Below are positions 43,135 through 52,180 of a stretch of 64,000 bases of DNA, in pieces; positions within the stretch are counted from its first letter, which is position 1; every line of letters starts with the position of its first letter. The notes below the pieces were generated by a model. That model searched no databases. It was given only the letters and a program-made list of their open reading frames with translations, and was not told the DNA's origin. Source of the DNA: an uncultured Clostridia bacterium (GTDB taxonomy: Bacteria > Bacillota > Clostridia > Christensenellales > Aristaeellaceae); NCBI GenBank assembly GCA_937906775.1, contig CALCUD010000125.1:22311-86310 (forward strand). Direction: 5' to 3'. The translations under genes were made by a program, and so were the position numbers.

Positions 43135-43578
43135 ATGATGAACAGGTATGAACTGATCTACATCATCGACACCGGTCTGGAAGAAACCGCTCGGAAGGAA
43201 CTGATCGAGAAGGTTTCCACCCTGATCGCCAACAACGGTGGTGAGATCGAAAAGGTTGATGAAACGTGGGGCAAGCGCCGCCTGGCCTACGCCATCGACT
43301 ACAAGACCGAAGGCTGGTACGTGCTGGTGACCTTCAAGGCTCCCGCCGAACTGCCCCGCGAGCTCGAGCGTAACCTGCAGATCAACGAGAATGTTCTCCG
43401 TTATCTGGTCGTGAAGCTGGAAGAAAAGCGCTCCGCTGTCAAGCCCCGCGCTGTGAAGCCCGCTCCCGTGGCTGCCCCCGCCGAGGAAGCTCCTGTAGCC
43501 GAAGCTGCTGAAGAAGCCGCTCCCGCTGAAGAAGCTGCTCCCGCCGAGGAAGCCGCCCCTGCCGAAGATGCCGAATAA
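43135..43578 (+). CDS. rpsF: 30S ribosomal protein S6
   Basis: A 147-residue S6. Residues 1-95 are the ferredoxin-like core (MNRYELIYIIDTGLEE, WGKRRLAYAIDYKTEGWYVL, LQINENVLRYLVVKL). It binds 16S rRNA with S18 in the platform. The C-terminal 48 residues are an unusual Ala/Glu/Pro repeat tail (EEAAPAEEAAPAEE), longer than the usual 95-100-residue protein and rich in perfect GAAGAAGC-type DNA repeats. It is first in the conserved rpsF-ssb-rpsR operon. Confidence 0.97.
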   Translation: MMNRYELIYIIDTGLEETARKELIEKVSTLIANNGGEIEKVDETWGKRRLAYAIDYKTEGWYVLVTFKAPAELPRELERNLQINENVLRYLVVKLEEKRSAVKPRAVKPAPVAAPAEEAPVAEAAEEAAPAEEAAPAEEAAPAEDAE

Positions 43579-43611
43579 CGTACGACGTGTAGAGAAGAGA
43601 GGTATGACAAG

Positions 43612-44034
43612 ATGAATAAGCTGACGATTATCGGTAATCTGACCCGTGACCCCGAACTGCGGACCACGTCCGCCGGAATCAATGTCTGTGATTTTACCGT
43701 GGCTGTTAACCGCCGCGTTCGCCGCGACGCCCAGAATGCCCAGCCCGAAGCGGATTTCTTCCGCGTCAGCGCCTGGCGTCAGCTGGGTGAAAACTGCGCG
43801 AAATTCCTGGCCAAGGGCCGGAAGGTCGCGGTGGTCGGCCCTGTCAGCGTGCGGACCTATCAGGCTCAGGACGGGACGACCCGCGCCAGCCTGGAAGTGA
43901 CCGCCGAAGATGTCGAATTCCTTTCCTCCCGCAACGACGACGCGGCCGGCGGATATTCCGCCCCCGCCGCTCCTTCTGCAGAACCCCAGGCCGTCGGCTT
44001 CACCGCTGTGGAGTCCGATGAGCTTCCCTTTTAA
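43612..44034 (+). CDS. ssb: Single-stranded DNA-binding protein
   Basis: A 140-residue SSB with an OB fold (MNKLTIIGNLTRDPELRTTS, FTVAVNRRVRR, FFRVSAWRQLGENCAKFLAK) and the acidic C-terminal tip ESDELPF that recruits repair and replication proteins. The linker is short and Pro/Ala-rich. It lies between rpsF and rpsR in the standard Firmicutes order. Confidence 0.97.
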   Translation: MNKLTIIGNLTRDPELRTTSAGINVCDFTVAVNRRVRRDAQNAQPEADFFRVSAWRQLGENCAKFLAKGRKVAVVGPVSVRTYQAQDGTTRASLEVTAEDVEFLSSRNDDAAGGYSAPAAPSAEPQAVGFTAVESDELPF

Positions 44035-44061
44035 CACTCTCGAGTAAGGAGGTTACGCACT

Positions 44062-44319
44062 ATGTCTGAAGATCGCGGTGAAAGAAGACCGCGCCCCCGC
44101 GGAGGACGCCGTCCCCGCCGGAAGGTTTGCAGCTTCTGTGTGGATAAGATCGAGTACATCGATTACAAAGACGTTAACCGTCTCCGTCGCTTCACCAACG
44201 AACGCGGCAAGATCCTGCCCCGTCGTATGAGCGGCAACTGCGCCAAGCATCAGCGTCAGCTGGGAGAGGCCATCAAGCGCGCGCGTGCCATCGCCCTGAT
44301 GCCCTACACCGTTGACTGA
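44062..44319 (+). CDS. rpsR: 30S ribosomal protein S18
   Basis: An 85-residue S18 with a basic N-terminus (RRPRPRGGRRPRRKVCSFC) and the conserved core DYKDVNRLRRFTNERGKILP, RRMSGNCAKHQRQL. A Cys pair CSFC near residue 20 recalls the zinc-binding C+ type, but only part of the motif is present with a later Cys in GNCAKH. It closes the operon. Confidence 0.97.
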   Translation: MSEDRGERRPRPRGGRRPRRKVCSFCVDKIEYIDYKDVNRLRRFTNERGKILPRRMSGNCAKHQRQLGEAIKRARAIALMPYTVD

Positions 44320-44336
44320 TCAAAAAGCATACCGGT

Positions 44337-44363
44337 CCCGGAAGATTTCTTCCGGGGCTTTTT
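44337..44363 (+). terminator. Terminator of rpsF operon
   Basis: An 8-bp stem (44337-44344 with 44349-44356), 4-nt loop and a five-T tail. Confidence 0.85.
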
Positions 44364-44389
44364 CATTTCGTGCATCTTGTGTTTTTGTG

Positions 44390-44419
44390 TTGTGAGACGG
44401 GCTGCGGATATAGTATAAT
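44390..44419 (+). promoter_or_regulatory. Promoter of smc
   Basis: TTGTGA at 44390 and TATAAT at 44414 with an 18-bp spacer, 36 bp before the smc start. Confidence 0.65.
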
Positions 44420-44454
44420 AAAGTGTTATCAGTAATCTTTGCAAGGAGATTTCC

Positions 44455-47400
44455 ATGAGACTGAAGAAACTGGAGCTGTACGGGTTCAAGTCCTTTGCCC
44501 AGAGGACGGAGATCGTCTTCAACGAGGGCATTACGGGCATCGTGGGCCCCAACGGCTCCGGCAAGAGCAATATCGGCGACGCGGTGCGATGGGTCCTGGG
44601 CGAGCAGAGCGCGAAAACGCTCCGCGGCGCCAGCATGCAGGACGTGATCTTCAGCGGCACCCAGAAGCGCAAGCCGCTGAGCTACTGCGAGGTCAGCCTG
44701 ATCTTCGACAACGAGGACAGGGCGCTTCCGCTGGACTATGCCGAGGTGATGGTGACCCGGCGGGTCTACCGCAGCGGCGACAGCGAATATTATCTGAACC
44801 GTTCCGCCTGCCGGCTGAAGGACATCGTCGACCTTTTCCGCGATACCGGCATCGGCAAGGAAGGGTACTCCATCATCGGCCAGGGCCGGATCGACGAGAT
44901 CCTCTCCCGCAAGGGGGAAGACCGGCGGCAGGTGTTCGAGGAGGCCGCCGGCATCGTCAAGTTCAAAAGCCGGAAAGAAGAAGCGGACAAAAAACTGGCG
45001 CACACGGTGGACAATCTGAGCCGGGTCGACGATATCCTGGACGAGCTGAAGAGACAGCTGAATCCGCTGGAGGATCAGGCGAAGGCTGCCCGGGTTTATC
45101 TGGAACTTTCCGCGGAGCTGAAGGTGCTGGATCTGAATCTTTTTCTTGTCCGGAGCGACAAAATGGAGGCGAAACTGCGGGAGCTGGACGCGGACCTGCA
45201 GGGGATCCGCGCCGTACTGGACCAGACCGAGGTCACGCTGCAGCAGAAAACCGAGCAGCGCGACGCGCGCCAGGCGGAGATCGCCGCGCTGGAGGAAAAG
45301 ATCACGGAGGCGCACGCCGCGCTGATGGCCGGAATGGAGCAGGTCCATGAGGCGCAAAACGCGGCCCGCGAAGTGGCCGAGCGCCGGAAAAACCGCGGGG
45401 AGAACCGCGCGCGGATCACAGAGGAGATCCGGATCGCTGAAGAACGCATGGCGGAAGCCGACCGGATGAGCGAGAGCGGCGAAAATGACAACGCGGAACA
45501 ATCCGCTCTGCTGGAGGAGACGGAGGCGAAGCTGACCGCGGCGAAGCAGGCCGAGGAAGACGCCCGGACCGGGGAAAAAACGCGCGAGACCGCGCTGGAA
45601 GAAGAAAAAGACGCCATGCTGGGCGAAATGAACCGGCAGGCTGCCGCGATGAACGATCAGACGCGGCTGACGACCATGCTTGGGACGATGGAGTCCCGGC
45701 TGGCGGAGGTGACCGCCGGCGCCGCGGAGATGCGGGAAGCGGGCGAGCAGCTGGAGGCTGCCGTCCGGGACGCGGAGGAACGGCTGACAGCGGAGACCCG
45801 GCTGCAGGAGGAACTGGAGAAAAAGCTTCAGAGCGTCCGGGAGGAGCTGGAGACGGCGGACGCGTCCGTCATTACCGCCCGGCAGTCCTATGACGCGAAG
45901 CTTTCCGAAGCGCGGGATATGGAATCACGGCGGACGCTGCTGGACGAAATGAGCCGTGAGATGGAGGGCTACGCCCATTCCGTCAGATCCGCGATCCGCT
46001 ACGCGAGAGATGAAAATATGACCGGGGTCCGGGGGACGCTGAGCCAGCTGCTCCGGGTACCGCGCAAATTTGAGACTGCCATCGATACCGTACTGGGCAA
46101 CACGCAGCAGGATATCGTGACGGAGGACGAGGATACCGCCAAGACGCTGATCGAATACCTGCGGGCGAACCGGCTCGGCCGGGCGACTTTCCTGCCCATG
46201 ACCGCGGTGAAATCCCGCCTGCTGGACGAGCGGGAGAAGAAAGCGCTGGATTCCGAGGGTTGCCTCGGCGTTGCCAGCGATCTGATCGACTGCGACGAGG
46301 ATTATCGCGGGATCGTTGAAAACGTTCTGGGGCGCACGGTAATCGCCGATACGCTGAGCCATGCGATCGCCATCGCGCGAAAGGGGAACCACGCTTTCCG
46401 GCTGGTCACGCTCGAGGGCGACATCATGCACTCCGGCGGCTCCATGACCGGCGGCTCCGCCTCCGGGAAGACGCTGAACCTCTTCTCCCGCGAGCGGGAG
46501 CTGAAGGAACTGACGGAAAAGCTTTCCGCGGCGCAGGCGGAACTGGAGACGCTGCTTGCCCGCATGCAGGACGGCCAGCGCCTGAAGGAGGAACTGAAGG
46601 AAAGATCCGCCGGGGCGCTGGAGGCGCTGCACCAGCAGGAGATCGCCGTGGCCCGGGAAACCGAACGGGTCGGCAATACGACCGCGGAGAAGGAAAACCA
46701 TGCCGCGCGTCTCGCGGAAGCCGAAGCGGCCGCGGAACAGCTGAAAGAGGCTATGGAAGAGATCCGTGCGCAGCTGGGTCAGGTCAGCGGCGACGCGGAC
46801 AAGTCCCGCTTCGCGCGGGAGGAGGCGGAAGCCCGCATCGCGGAAAAACAGCGGGAGCTGGCTGACGCCCGGAAACAGACGGAGGAAGCCGCGGAGAAAA
46901 CGCTACAGCTGACGCTTCAGGTGTCCGATCTGAGGCATACGCTGGAAACGCTGCGGCGGGACCGGGAACGCTATCTGAAGGATCGGGAGCAGATTCTGCG
47001 GGAACAGGCGAAACGGGAAAGCCTGCTGGAGGAGATGACCCGGGCGGAAGCGGCGGACGAAGCCGCCGCCGCGGAACTGGAAAAGCGGACGGAGGAAGCC
47101 CGGCAGGAGCAGGCCGGCCGCGAAACGGTGACGCATTCCCTCGAGGAGGACCGGAGCCGGAAGCAGACGCTGCTCAGGGAGATCCTGTCCGACATGGAAG
47201 GACTGCATGAAACGCACAACCGGGACGCCGACCGGATGCACCGCCTGGAGCTGGCGCGGGCCAGAACAGACGGGGATCTGAAGACCATGCGGGACCGGAT
47301 CTGGAATACGTATGAGGTGACCTACGCGGGCGCCGAAGAGTACCGGATGACCGAAGGATTCAATCTGACGGAGGCCGACCGGCGGGCGGCGCAGCTGAGT

Positions 47401-48021
47401 ACGGAGATCCGGGCGCTCGGCGCGGTCAATGTCCGCGCGGTCGAGGAATACGCCGAAACCAAAGCGCGATACGACGAGCTGAACACCCAGCGGAAGGATC
47501 TGGAAAAAGCGGAGGCCGATCTGCGGGACCTGATCTCGCGGCTGCTGGACCAGATGCGGACGACCTTCGTCGAGAATTTCGAAAAGCTGCAGGGCTATTT
47601 TTCCGAGACCTTCACCCGCCTGTTCGGCGGCGGGAGCGCGGAGATCAGCCTGACTGATCCCAATGATCCGCTGAACTGCGGTATCGAGATCAACGCCCAG
47701 CCGCCGGGAAAGAAGCTTCAGCTGCTGAGCCTGCTGAGCGGCGGGGAGCGAACGCTGACCGCTATCGCGATCCTTTTCGCGACGCTGAAACTGAAACCGA
47801 CGCCCTTCTGCATCCTGGACGAGATCGAAGCGGCGCTCGATGACGCGAATATCGGATACTTCGCGGATTACCTGGCGGAATTCTCAAAATCGACCCAGTT
47901 CGTGGTCGTAACGCACCGGAAAGGCACCATGGAACGCGCGGACAGCCTGTACGGCGTGGCCATGGAGGAGCAGGGCGTGAGCAGGATGGTTTCCGTATCC
48001 CTGCAGGATTATAAGGAATAA
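44455..48021 (+). CDS. smc: Chromosome segregation protein SMC
   Basis: A 1188-residue SMC, full length. The N-terminal head has Walker A VGPNGSGKSNIGDAVRWVLG; residues about 170-500 and 680-1000 are long Glu/Ala/Arg-rich coiled coils. The hinge near 510-665 includes RGTLSQLLRVPRKFETAID and GGSMTGGSASGKT. The C-terminal head has the signature LLSGGERTLTAIAILFA and Walker B PFCILDEIEAALDDANI. It loads on DNA with ScpAB to organise chromosomes. It is followed 13 bp later by a decarboxylase gene; ftsY is not adjacent as it often is. Confidence 0.97.
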   Translation: MRLKKLELYGFKSFAQRTEIVFNEGITGIVGPNGSGKSNIGDAVRWVLGEQSAKTLRGASMQDVIFSGTQKRKPLSYCEVSLIFDNEDRALPLDYAEVMVTRRVYRSGDSEYYLNRSACRLKDIVDLFRDTGIGKEGYSIIGQGRIDEILSRKGEDRRQVFEEAAGIVKFKSRKEEADKKLAHTVDNLSRVDDILDELKRQLNPLEDQAKAARVYLELSAELKVLDLNLFLVRSDKMEAKLRELDADLQGIRAVLDQTEVTLQQKTEQRDARQAEIAALEEKITEAHAALMAGMEQVHEAQNAAREVAERRKNRGENRARITEEIRIAEERMAEADRMSESGENDNAEQSALLEETEAKLTAAKQAEEDARTGEKTRETALEEEKDAMLGEMNRQAAAMNDQTRLTTMLGTMESRLAEVTAGAAEMREAGEQLEAAVRDAEERLTAETRLQEELEKKLQSVREELETADASVITARQSYDAKLSEARDMESRRTLLDEMSREMEGYAHSVRSAIRYARDENMTGVRGTLSQLLRVPRKFETAIDTVLGNTQQDIVTEDEDTAKTLIEYLRANRLGRATFLPMTAVKSRLLDEREKKALDSEGCLGVASDLIDCDEDYRGIVENVLGRTVIADTLSHAIAIARKGNHAFRLVTLEGDIMHSGGSMTGGSASGKTLNLFSRERELKELTEKLSAAQAELETLLARMQDGQRLKEELKERSAGALEALHQQEIAVARETERVGNTTAEKENHAARLAEAEAAAEQLKEAMEEIRAQLGQVSGDADKSRFAREEAEARIAEKQRELADARKQTEEAAEKTLQLTLQVSDLRHTLETLRRDRERYLKDREQILREQAKRESLLEEMTRAEAADEAAAAELEKRTEEARQEQAGRETVTHSLEEDRSRKQTLLREILSDMEGLHETHNRDADRMHRLELARARTDGDLKTMRDRIWNTYEVTYAGAEEYRMTEGFNLTEADRRAAQLSTEIRALGAVNVRAVEEYAETKARYDELNTQRKDLEKAEADLRDLISRLLDQMRTTFVENFEKLQGYFSETFTRLFGGGSAEISLTDPNDPLNCGIEINAQPPGKKLQLLSLLSGGERTLTAIAILFATLKLKPTPFCILDEIEAALDDANIGYFADYLAEFSKSTQFVVVTHRKGTMERADSLYGVAMEEQGVSRMVSVSLQDYKE

Positions 48022-48034
48022 GGAGCGACAGCAT

Positions 48035-49264
48035 ATGCCGAATTTCAGTTTGCCGGATGAAGTTTTTGAGCGGGCGGCGGAACGTTTTCCAACGCCCTTC
48101 CACCTGTATGACGAAGCCGGGATCCGGGCGCGGGCGAGGGAACTGAACGCCGCCTTCGGATGGTGCCGCGATTTCCGGGAATATTTTGCGGTCAAAGCCC
48201 TGCCGAATCCGGCGATCCTGACCGTTCTGAAAGAGGAGGGCTGCGGGGTCGACTGCGCTTCCGAAACAGAACTGATGCTGGCGGAGAGATGCGGCTTCAG
48301 CGGGGAGGAGATCATCCTGTCCGCCAACGCAATGCCGCCGGAGGAGTTCGCGCTGACAAGACGTCTCGGCGGATATGTGAATCTGGACGACATCACGGAC
48401 ATCCCGCTGCTGCGCGATCACGGCGGGATCCCGGAAACGGTATGCCTGCGCTTCAATCCCGGCGGAGATTACGCCATCGGGAACACGATCATGGGGAATC
48501 CCGGAGAGGCCAAATACGGCGCGACCCGGGAGCAGATGAGCGACGCCGTGAAGCAGCTGGCGGCGCTGGGCGCGAAAGCGTTCGGCGTGCATGCTTTCCT
48601 GTCCTCCAACACGACTGCGCCGGAGTATTATCCGGATCTGGCCGAACGCCTGCTGAAGCTGGGAAAGGAACTGGCGGCGGAATCGGGCATGCGCTTCGCG
48701 TTTATCGACCTGTCCGGCGGCATCGGCATTCCGTACCGGCCGGAAGAGAAACCTGCCGACGTGGCGGCAGTGGGCGAAGGCGTCCGGAAAGTTTATGAGG
48801 CGCTGATCCCGGACGGGAGCGTCGCGATCAAGACAGAACTGGGGCGCTGGATGACCGGACCTGTCGGCTGGCTCGTGACCCGCGCGATACACGAGAAGAA
48901 GACCTACCGGGACTACATCGGCGTCGACGCCTGCGCGGTGGACCTGATGCGGCCGGCTATGTACGGCGCATATCACCATATCACCGTCTGCGGGAAGCGG
49001 GAGGCGCCCGCGGACCATGTTTATGACGTAACGGGATCCCTGTGCGAAAACAATGACAAGTTTGCCATCGGACGGAATCTGCCGGAGATCAGCCTCGGGG
49101 ATCTGCTTGTGATCCACGATACCGGCGCCCACGGATATTCCATGGGATACAACTATAACGGACGGCTGAAGAGCGCAGAGATCCTCTATACCCGGGACGG
49201 GGATTACCGGATGATCCGGCGCGCGGAAACGCCGGCGGATTATTTCGCGACGCTGGAGTTCTGA
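48035..49264 (+). CDS. lysA: Diaminopimelate decarboxylase-like PLP enzyme
   Basis: A 409-residue fold-III PLP decarboxylase. The PLP lysine is in REYFAVKALPNPAIL; CGVDCASETEL, LSGGIGIPY, and VDACAVDLMRPAMYGAYH match DapDC. Other sites are diverged: ELGRWMTG replaces the usual EPGR, and CENNDKFAIGRNLP replaces the CESGD segment. It would make lysine from meso-diaminopimelate in the cytoplasm, but a related substrate is possible. The reading frame follows smc closely with AAGGAG. Confidence 0.8.
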   Translation: MPNFSLPDEVFERAAERFPTPFHLYDEAGIRARARELNAAFGWCRDFREYFAVKALPNPAILTVLKEEGCGVDCASETELMLAERCGFSGEEIILSANAMPPEEFALTRRLGGYVNLDDITDIPLLRDHGGIPETVCLRFNPGGDYAIGNTIMGNPGEAKYGATREQMSDAVKQLAALGAKAFGVHAFLSSNTTAPEYYPDLAERLLKLGKELAAESGMRFAFIDLSGGIGIPYRPEEKPADVAAVGEGVRKVYEALIPDGSVAIKTELGRWMTGPVGWLVTRAIHEKKTYRDYIGVDACAVDLMRPAMYGAYHHITVCGKREAPADHVYDVTGSLCENNDKFAIGRNLPEISLGDLLVIHDTGAHGYSMGYNYNGRLKSAEILYTRDGDYRMIRRAETPADYFATLEF

Positions 49265-49274
49265 CCGGAAAAAG

Positions 49275-49307
49275 AACGCGGCGCGCCAATCCGGCGCGCC
49301 GCGTTTT
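49275..49307. terminator. Bidirectional terminator between convergent genes
   Basis: A 13-bp GC-rich perfect stem (49275-49287 with 49293-49305), 5-nt loop and TTTT on the plus side, shared by the decarboxylase and the radical SAM gene. Confidence 0.88.
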
Positions 49308-49314
49308 CTATGCG

Positions 49315-50481
49315 TTACAGTACGATATCCCCGGGACGGAAGCCGGCGGGAAGCGGCTCCTCCTCCACAAAGGAGAAATCCGGATCCTCCAGCACCGGGA
49401 GGAAAGCCTCCCAGGGGATGCTTTCCATCTCCATGGCATAGGCGCTGCGGCCGAACCAGCCGCCCTCGTGCGCGGTGAGATTCAGATCCCGGGCGAACTT
49501 GGTATGATTGGAACAGTCGTGCACCACCACGGGCCAGCCCTCCACCGCCGCCTCGCGCATGAGCTTCAGCGTCAGATCGCGGCTGATAACGGGGCTGAGA
49601 TAGCCCATGCGGCAGAAATAAAGATTCTCCCCGAGATAGTTCGGAAGATTGTTTTCATTCAGATGCAGTTCGGCGCAATTCATGAAATCGATCCCCGAGG
49701 CGAGGATCCGGTCCTTCTTCTGATGGAACGCTTCCCAGAATTCACGGGTCATCGGTGTTTCGACTCCGACCTGCGGGATGTATTTTTTCGCGGCGGTCAT
49801 CGCTGCGATCACCGGATCGGACGCGTTCGTCGCGCCGAGATTGAAGCGGATCTCATCCAGCCCGGCTTCGCCGAGAGCCTTCAGGTTTTCCTCATTCGCG
49901 CTGATCCCGTTGGTGTACAGATGCTGATGGATCCCGGCTTCATGAAAACGGCGGATGACGCCGTAATATTTTTCGATCTCCATGAACGGCTCCAGATAGA
50001 CATAGGCGACGCCGGTCGGCTTTTTTTGCAGCGAGAAGAGCAGGGGAAGATCCTCCTCGCGGAATTTGGTCCCGCCAATCTCCCACAAACCTTCGCCGAT
50101 GGGCGGGATCGTGTTCAGTACGCCGTAATCGTAGCAGAAAGGGCAGCGGGCGTTGCACCGGTTGGTCTTCCGGACCGCGGACAGCCCCGTGCCCAGCAGG
50201 CAGCTGCGGCAGCCCTTCGGGAACCGGTCCTCCGGCCCGATAAAGAGCGTGCAGACCGGATCCTCCGGCCCCGCCGGGATTCCGGCGTCTTTTCCGGGTA
50301 CGACGCCCTTCAGCCCCGGAATGTTCGCGAGCAGTTCCGCCCGGCGCGCGTCCACGGCCGTTTCGATCTGCGCGAATACAGCCAGCGCGATTTCCCGCTG
50401 GCGGCAGCCCAGGGGCTCATCCTCCGGCAGCCCGGCAAAAAAACGGAACCAGATCAGCGCGTCTTTTTTGGAGATCTTCAT
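49315..50481 (-). CDS. Radical SAM protein of unknown function
   Basis: A 388-residue radical SAM enzyme. The 4Fe-4S cluster motif is CNARCPFC (Cys109, 113, 116), preceded by an extra CRSC pair (91, 94). The barrel shows YVYLEPFMEIEKYYG, HLYTNGISANEENLKAL and DEIRFNLGATNASDP. There is no SPASM or other auxiliary-cluster domain at the C-terminus. The N-terminal 90 residues are helical. The substrate is unknown. It is monocistronic with AAAGGAG as ribosome site. Confidence 0.85.
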   Translation of the reverse strand: MKISKKDALIWFRFFAGLPEDEPLGCRQREIALAVFAQIETAVDARRAELLANIPGLKGVVPGKDAGIPAGPEDPVCTLFIGPEDRFPKGCRSCLLGTGLSAVRKTNRCNARCPFCYDYGVLNTIPPIGEGLWEIGGTKFREEDLPLLFSLQKKPTGVAYVYLEPFMEIEKYYGVIRRFHEAGIHQHLYTNGISANEENLKALGEAGLDEIRFNLGATNASDPVIAAMTAAKKYIPQVGVETPMTREFWEAFHQKKDRILASGIDFMNCAELHLNENNLPNYLGENLYFCRMGYLSPVISRDLTLKLMREAAVEGWPVVVHDCSNHTKFARDLNLTAHEGGWFGRSAYAMEMESIPWEAFLPVLEDPDFSFVEEEPLPAGFRPGDIVL

Positions 50482-50527
50482 AGGAATGGAACTCCTTTCG
50501 ATGTGTTACAAAAATGTTTCATATCAG

Positions 50528-50556
50528 TTGACATTATATTGCAAAAGAAGTAAAAT
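50528..50556 (+). promoter_or_regulatory. Promoter of secreted SH3 protein gene
   Basis: TTGACA at 50528 and TAAAAT at 50551, spacer 17 bp, in the 149-bp divergent gap. Confidence 0.75.
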
Positions 50557-50630
50557 ATCAACATAAAGTAGGGTGTGGGGGAAAATATGTCCTACATTTT
50601 GCGAATTGACGGAATCCGGAGGAGCTCAAA

Positions 50631-51593
50631 GTGTTCAGGATGATGTATGTATTTCTTGCTGTAGTAATGATTGCCACGCTGCTTTGCGGCGTCTGTTTCG
50701 CGGATAACGGGGACGGCGTGAAGCGGGATTACTGGGACGAGGAAGCGGGAATTTATTACGACGAGGAAGGTAATCCCCATCCCATCGAAAATGCGGACGA
50801 GATGCCTCCGGAGGATGAAAACAATCCGACCGGCGGACAGGAAAGGACTCCGGCCGTCGAAAACAATATTCCGCAAAACGCGGATGGAAGCATCACCGTT
50901 GAATCCGGACAGCTCCCGATCGGGGAGCCGGAGGAAGAGGAATCCGCGGGCCTGACGGTGGAGGAGTGGAACGCCCGCATGGCCAAAGCCATGAGCCGGA
51001 CCGGCGTAACGACCGGCACGGTATATATTGACGAATCCGGGAACGCTGTTCCCGCAACGATCGAAAAGCTGGGGCTCGGCCGCAGTACGATCGTGCTGAA
51101 CGGGGAAAAAATGACGGTCCCGACCTGCTGCCTGAGCTGGGACAGCGAGGTTTCCGCGGATCAGGCGCTGGCGGTGGTCGGCGTTGCGAAGCAGGGCTAT
51201 GCCATCATGCGGGACAAGAGCAGCAGCAAAGCCTTTATCATGGACCATGTCACCACGGGCCAGGTTGTCCGGGTGATTTCCTCCGGCGATAACTGGACGC
51301 TGGTGGATCACGACGGGATGCGGGGCTATGTACGGACCACCTCCCTGAACTTCTACAGCAACACCCCGAGAGAATACAAAACCGGATGGATCAGTTACAA
51401 AGGGCGTATGAAGGGGACCGCGACGATCAATATCCGCGCCAACCCGAAAAACGGATCCCGGATCCTGGGGGACTATGTTCTCGGAACAGAGCTGACGATC
51501 TTCAGTGAACAGGACAAATGGTACGAGATCGAGGTCGACGGCTGGCACTGCTACATCCTGAAGGAATATGTGACCCTGAATACGGAAGCCTGA
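50631..51593 (+). CDS. Secreted protein with two SH3 domains
   Basis: A 320-residue exported protein: signal peptide (MMYVFLAVVMIATLLCGVCF then ADNGD), an acidic Pro/Glu-rich linker of about 80 residues, and a middle region of unknown fold. Two bacterial SH3 domains follow near residues 195-245 (AIMRDKSSSKAFIMDHVTTG) and 265-318 (INIRANPKNGSRILGDYVLG). It probably binds peptidoglycan and has no catalytic domain. GTG is the start, eight bases after GGAGGAG; in-frame ATG codons follow closely. Confidence 0.82.
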   Translation: MFRMMYVFLAVVMIATLLCGVCFADNGDGVKRDYWDEEAGIYYDEEGNPHPIENADEMPPEDENNPTGGQERTPAVENNIPQNADGSITVESGQLPIGEPEEEESAGLTVEEWNARMAKAMSRTGVTTGTVYIDESGNAVPATIEKLGLGRSTIVLNGEKMTVPTCCLSWDSEVSADQALAVVGVAKQGYAIMRDKSSSKAFIMDHVTTGQVVRVISSGDNWTLVDHDGMRGYVRTTSLNFYSNTPREYKTGWISYKGRMKGTATINIRANPKNGSRILGDYVLGTELTIFSEQDKWYEIEVDGWHCYILKEYVTLNTEA

Positions 51594-51610
51594 AAAACCG
51601 AAAAATAATC

Positions 51611-51646
51611 CCGCGTTTCCAATCCGGAAACGCGGTTATTTTTTTC
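51611..51646. terminator. Bidirectional terminator
   Basis: A 10-bp stem (51611-51620 with 51626-51635), 5-nt loop, T-rich on the plus side and A-rich on the left, between convergent SH3-protein and J-domain genes. It runs into the end of the J-domain gene. Confidence 0.85.
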
Positions 51647-52163
51647 CTTTCAGATCCTTCAGAACACGCCGGAGCCTTCCGGGAAGCGTTTTTTCCTTTT
51701 TCATGGCCAGCGCGGCTTCAAGCGCGCCGGCGCGGTAATCGTTGTTCTCCGGATCGCGGCGGATAGCCTCGCGGAAGGACTGGTGCGCGCTTTCGGCCTG
51801 ATCGAGGGCGATGAGGATCTTTCCCTGCAGCGCGAACCAGGCCGCGTTTTTTGTTTCGGCGCGGGAAAGCTGGCGCAGCGCGCTTTCGGGATTGCCCCGG
51901 GAAAGAAATCTTTCGGCCAGGGTCACCGCGTCCTCGCAGGGGAGTTCCTGCTGCCAGGAGGCGGTCTGCCGGGGGGAAGCGAGGCGGAGAGCTTCTTCGT
52001 AGGCCAGGTTCAGCTGAACCATCCGTTCCTGCGCCTGCTTTTTCTGGACGGGATCCTGCACCATGTCGGGGTGGTTTTTTTTGACCAGCGCGCGGTAGGC
52101 TTTCCGGATCTCATCCGGATCGGCCCAGGCCCGAAGCCCCAGCGTTTCAAACGGCGTGCTCAT
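51636..52163 (-). CDS. J-domain protein with TPR-like region
   Basis: A 175-residue co-chaperone. Residues 3-63 are a J domain with the HPD motif (ALVKKNHPDMVQDP) that stimulates DnaK. The rest forms TPR-like helices (AVTLAERFLSRGNPESALRQ, AWFALQGKILIALDQAESAH). It lacks the Gly/Phe and zinc regions of DnaJ, so it is a specialised co-chaperone. It follows murA by 17 bp and is probably cotranscribed with it. Confidence 0.85.
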   Translation of the reverse strand: MSTPFETLGLRAWADPDEIRKAYRALVKKNHPDMVQDPVQKKQAQERMVQLNLAYEEALRLASPRQTASWQQELPCEDAVTLAERFLSRGNPESALRQLSRAETKNAAWFALQGKILIALDQAESAHQSFREAIRRDPENNDYRAGALEAALAMKKEKTLPGRLRRVLKDLKGKK

Positions 52164-52180
52164 GATTTGGGCCCTCCCTG

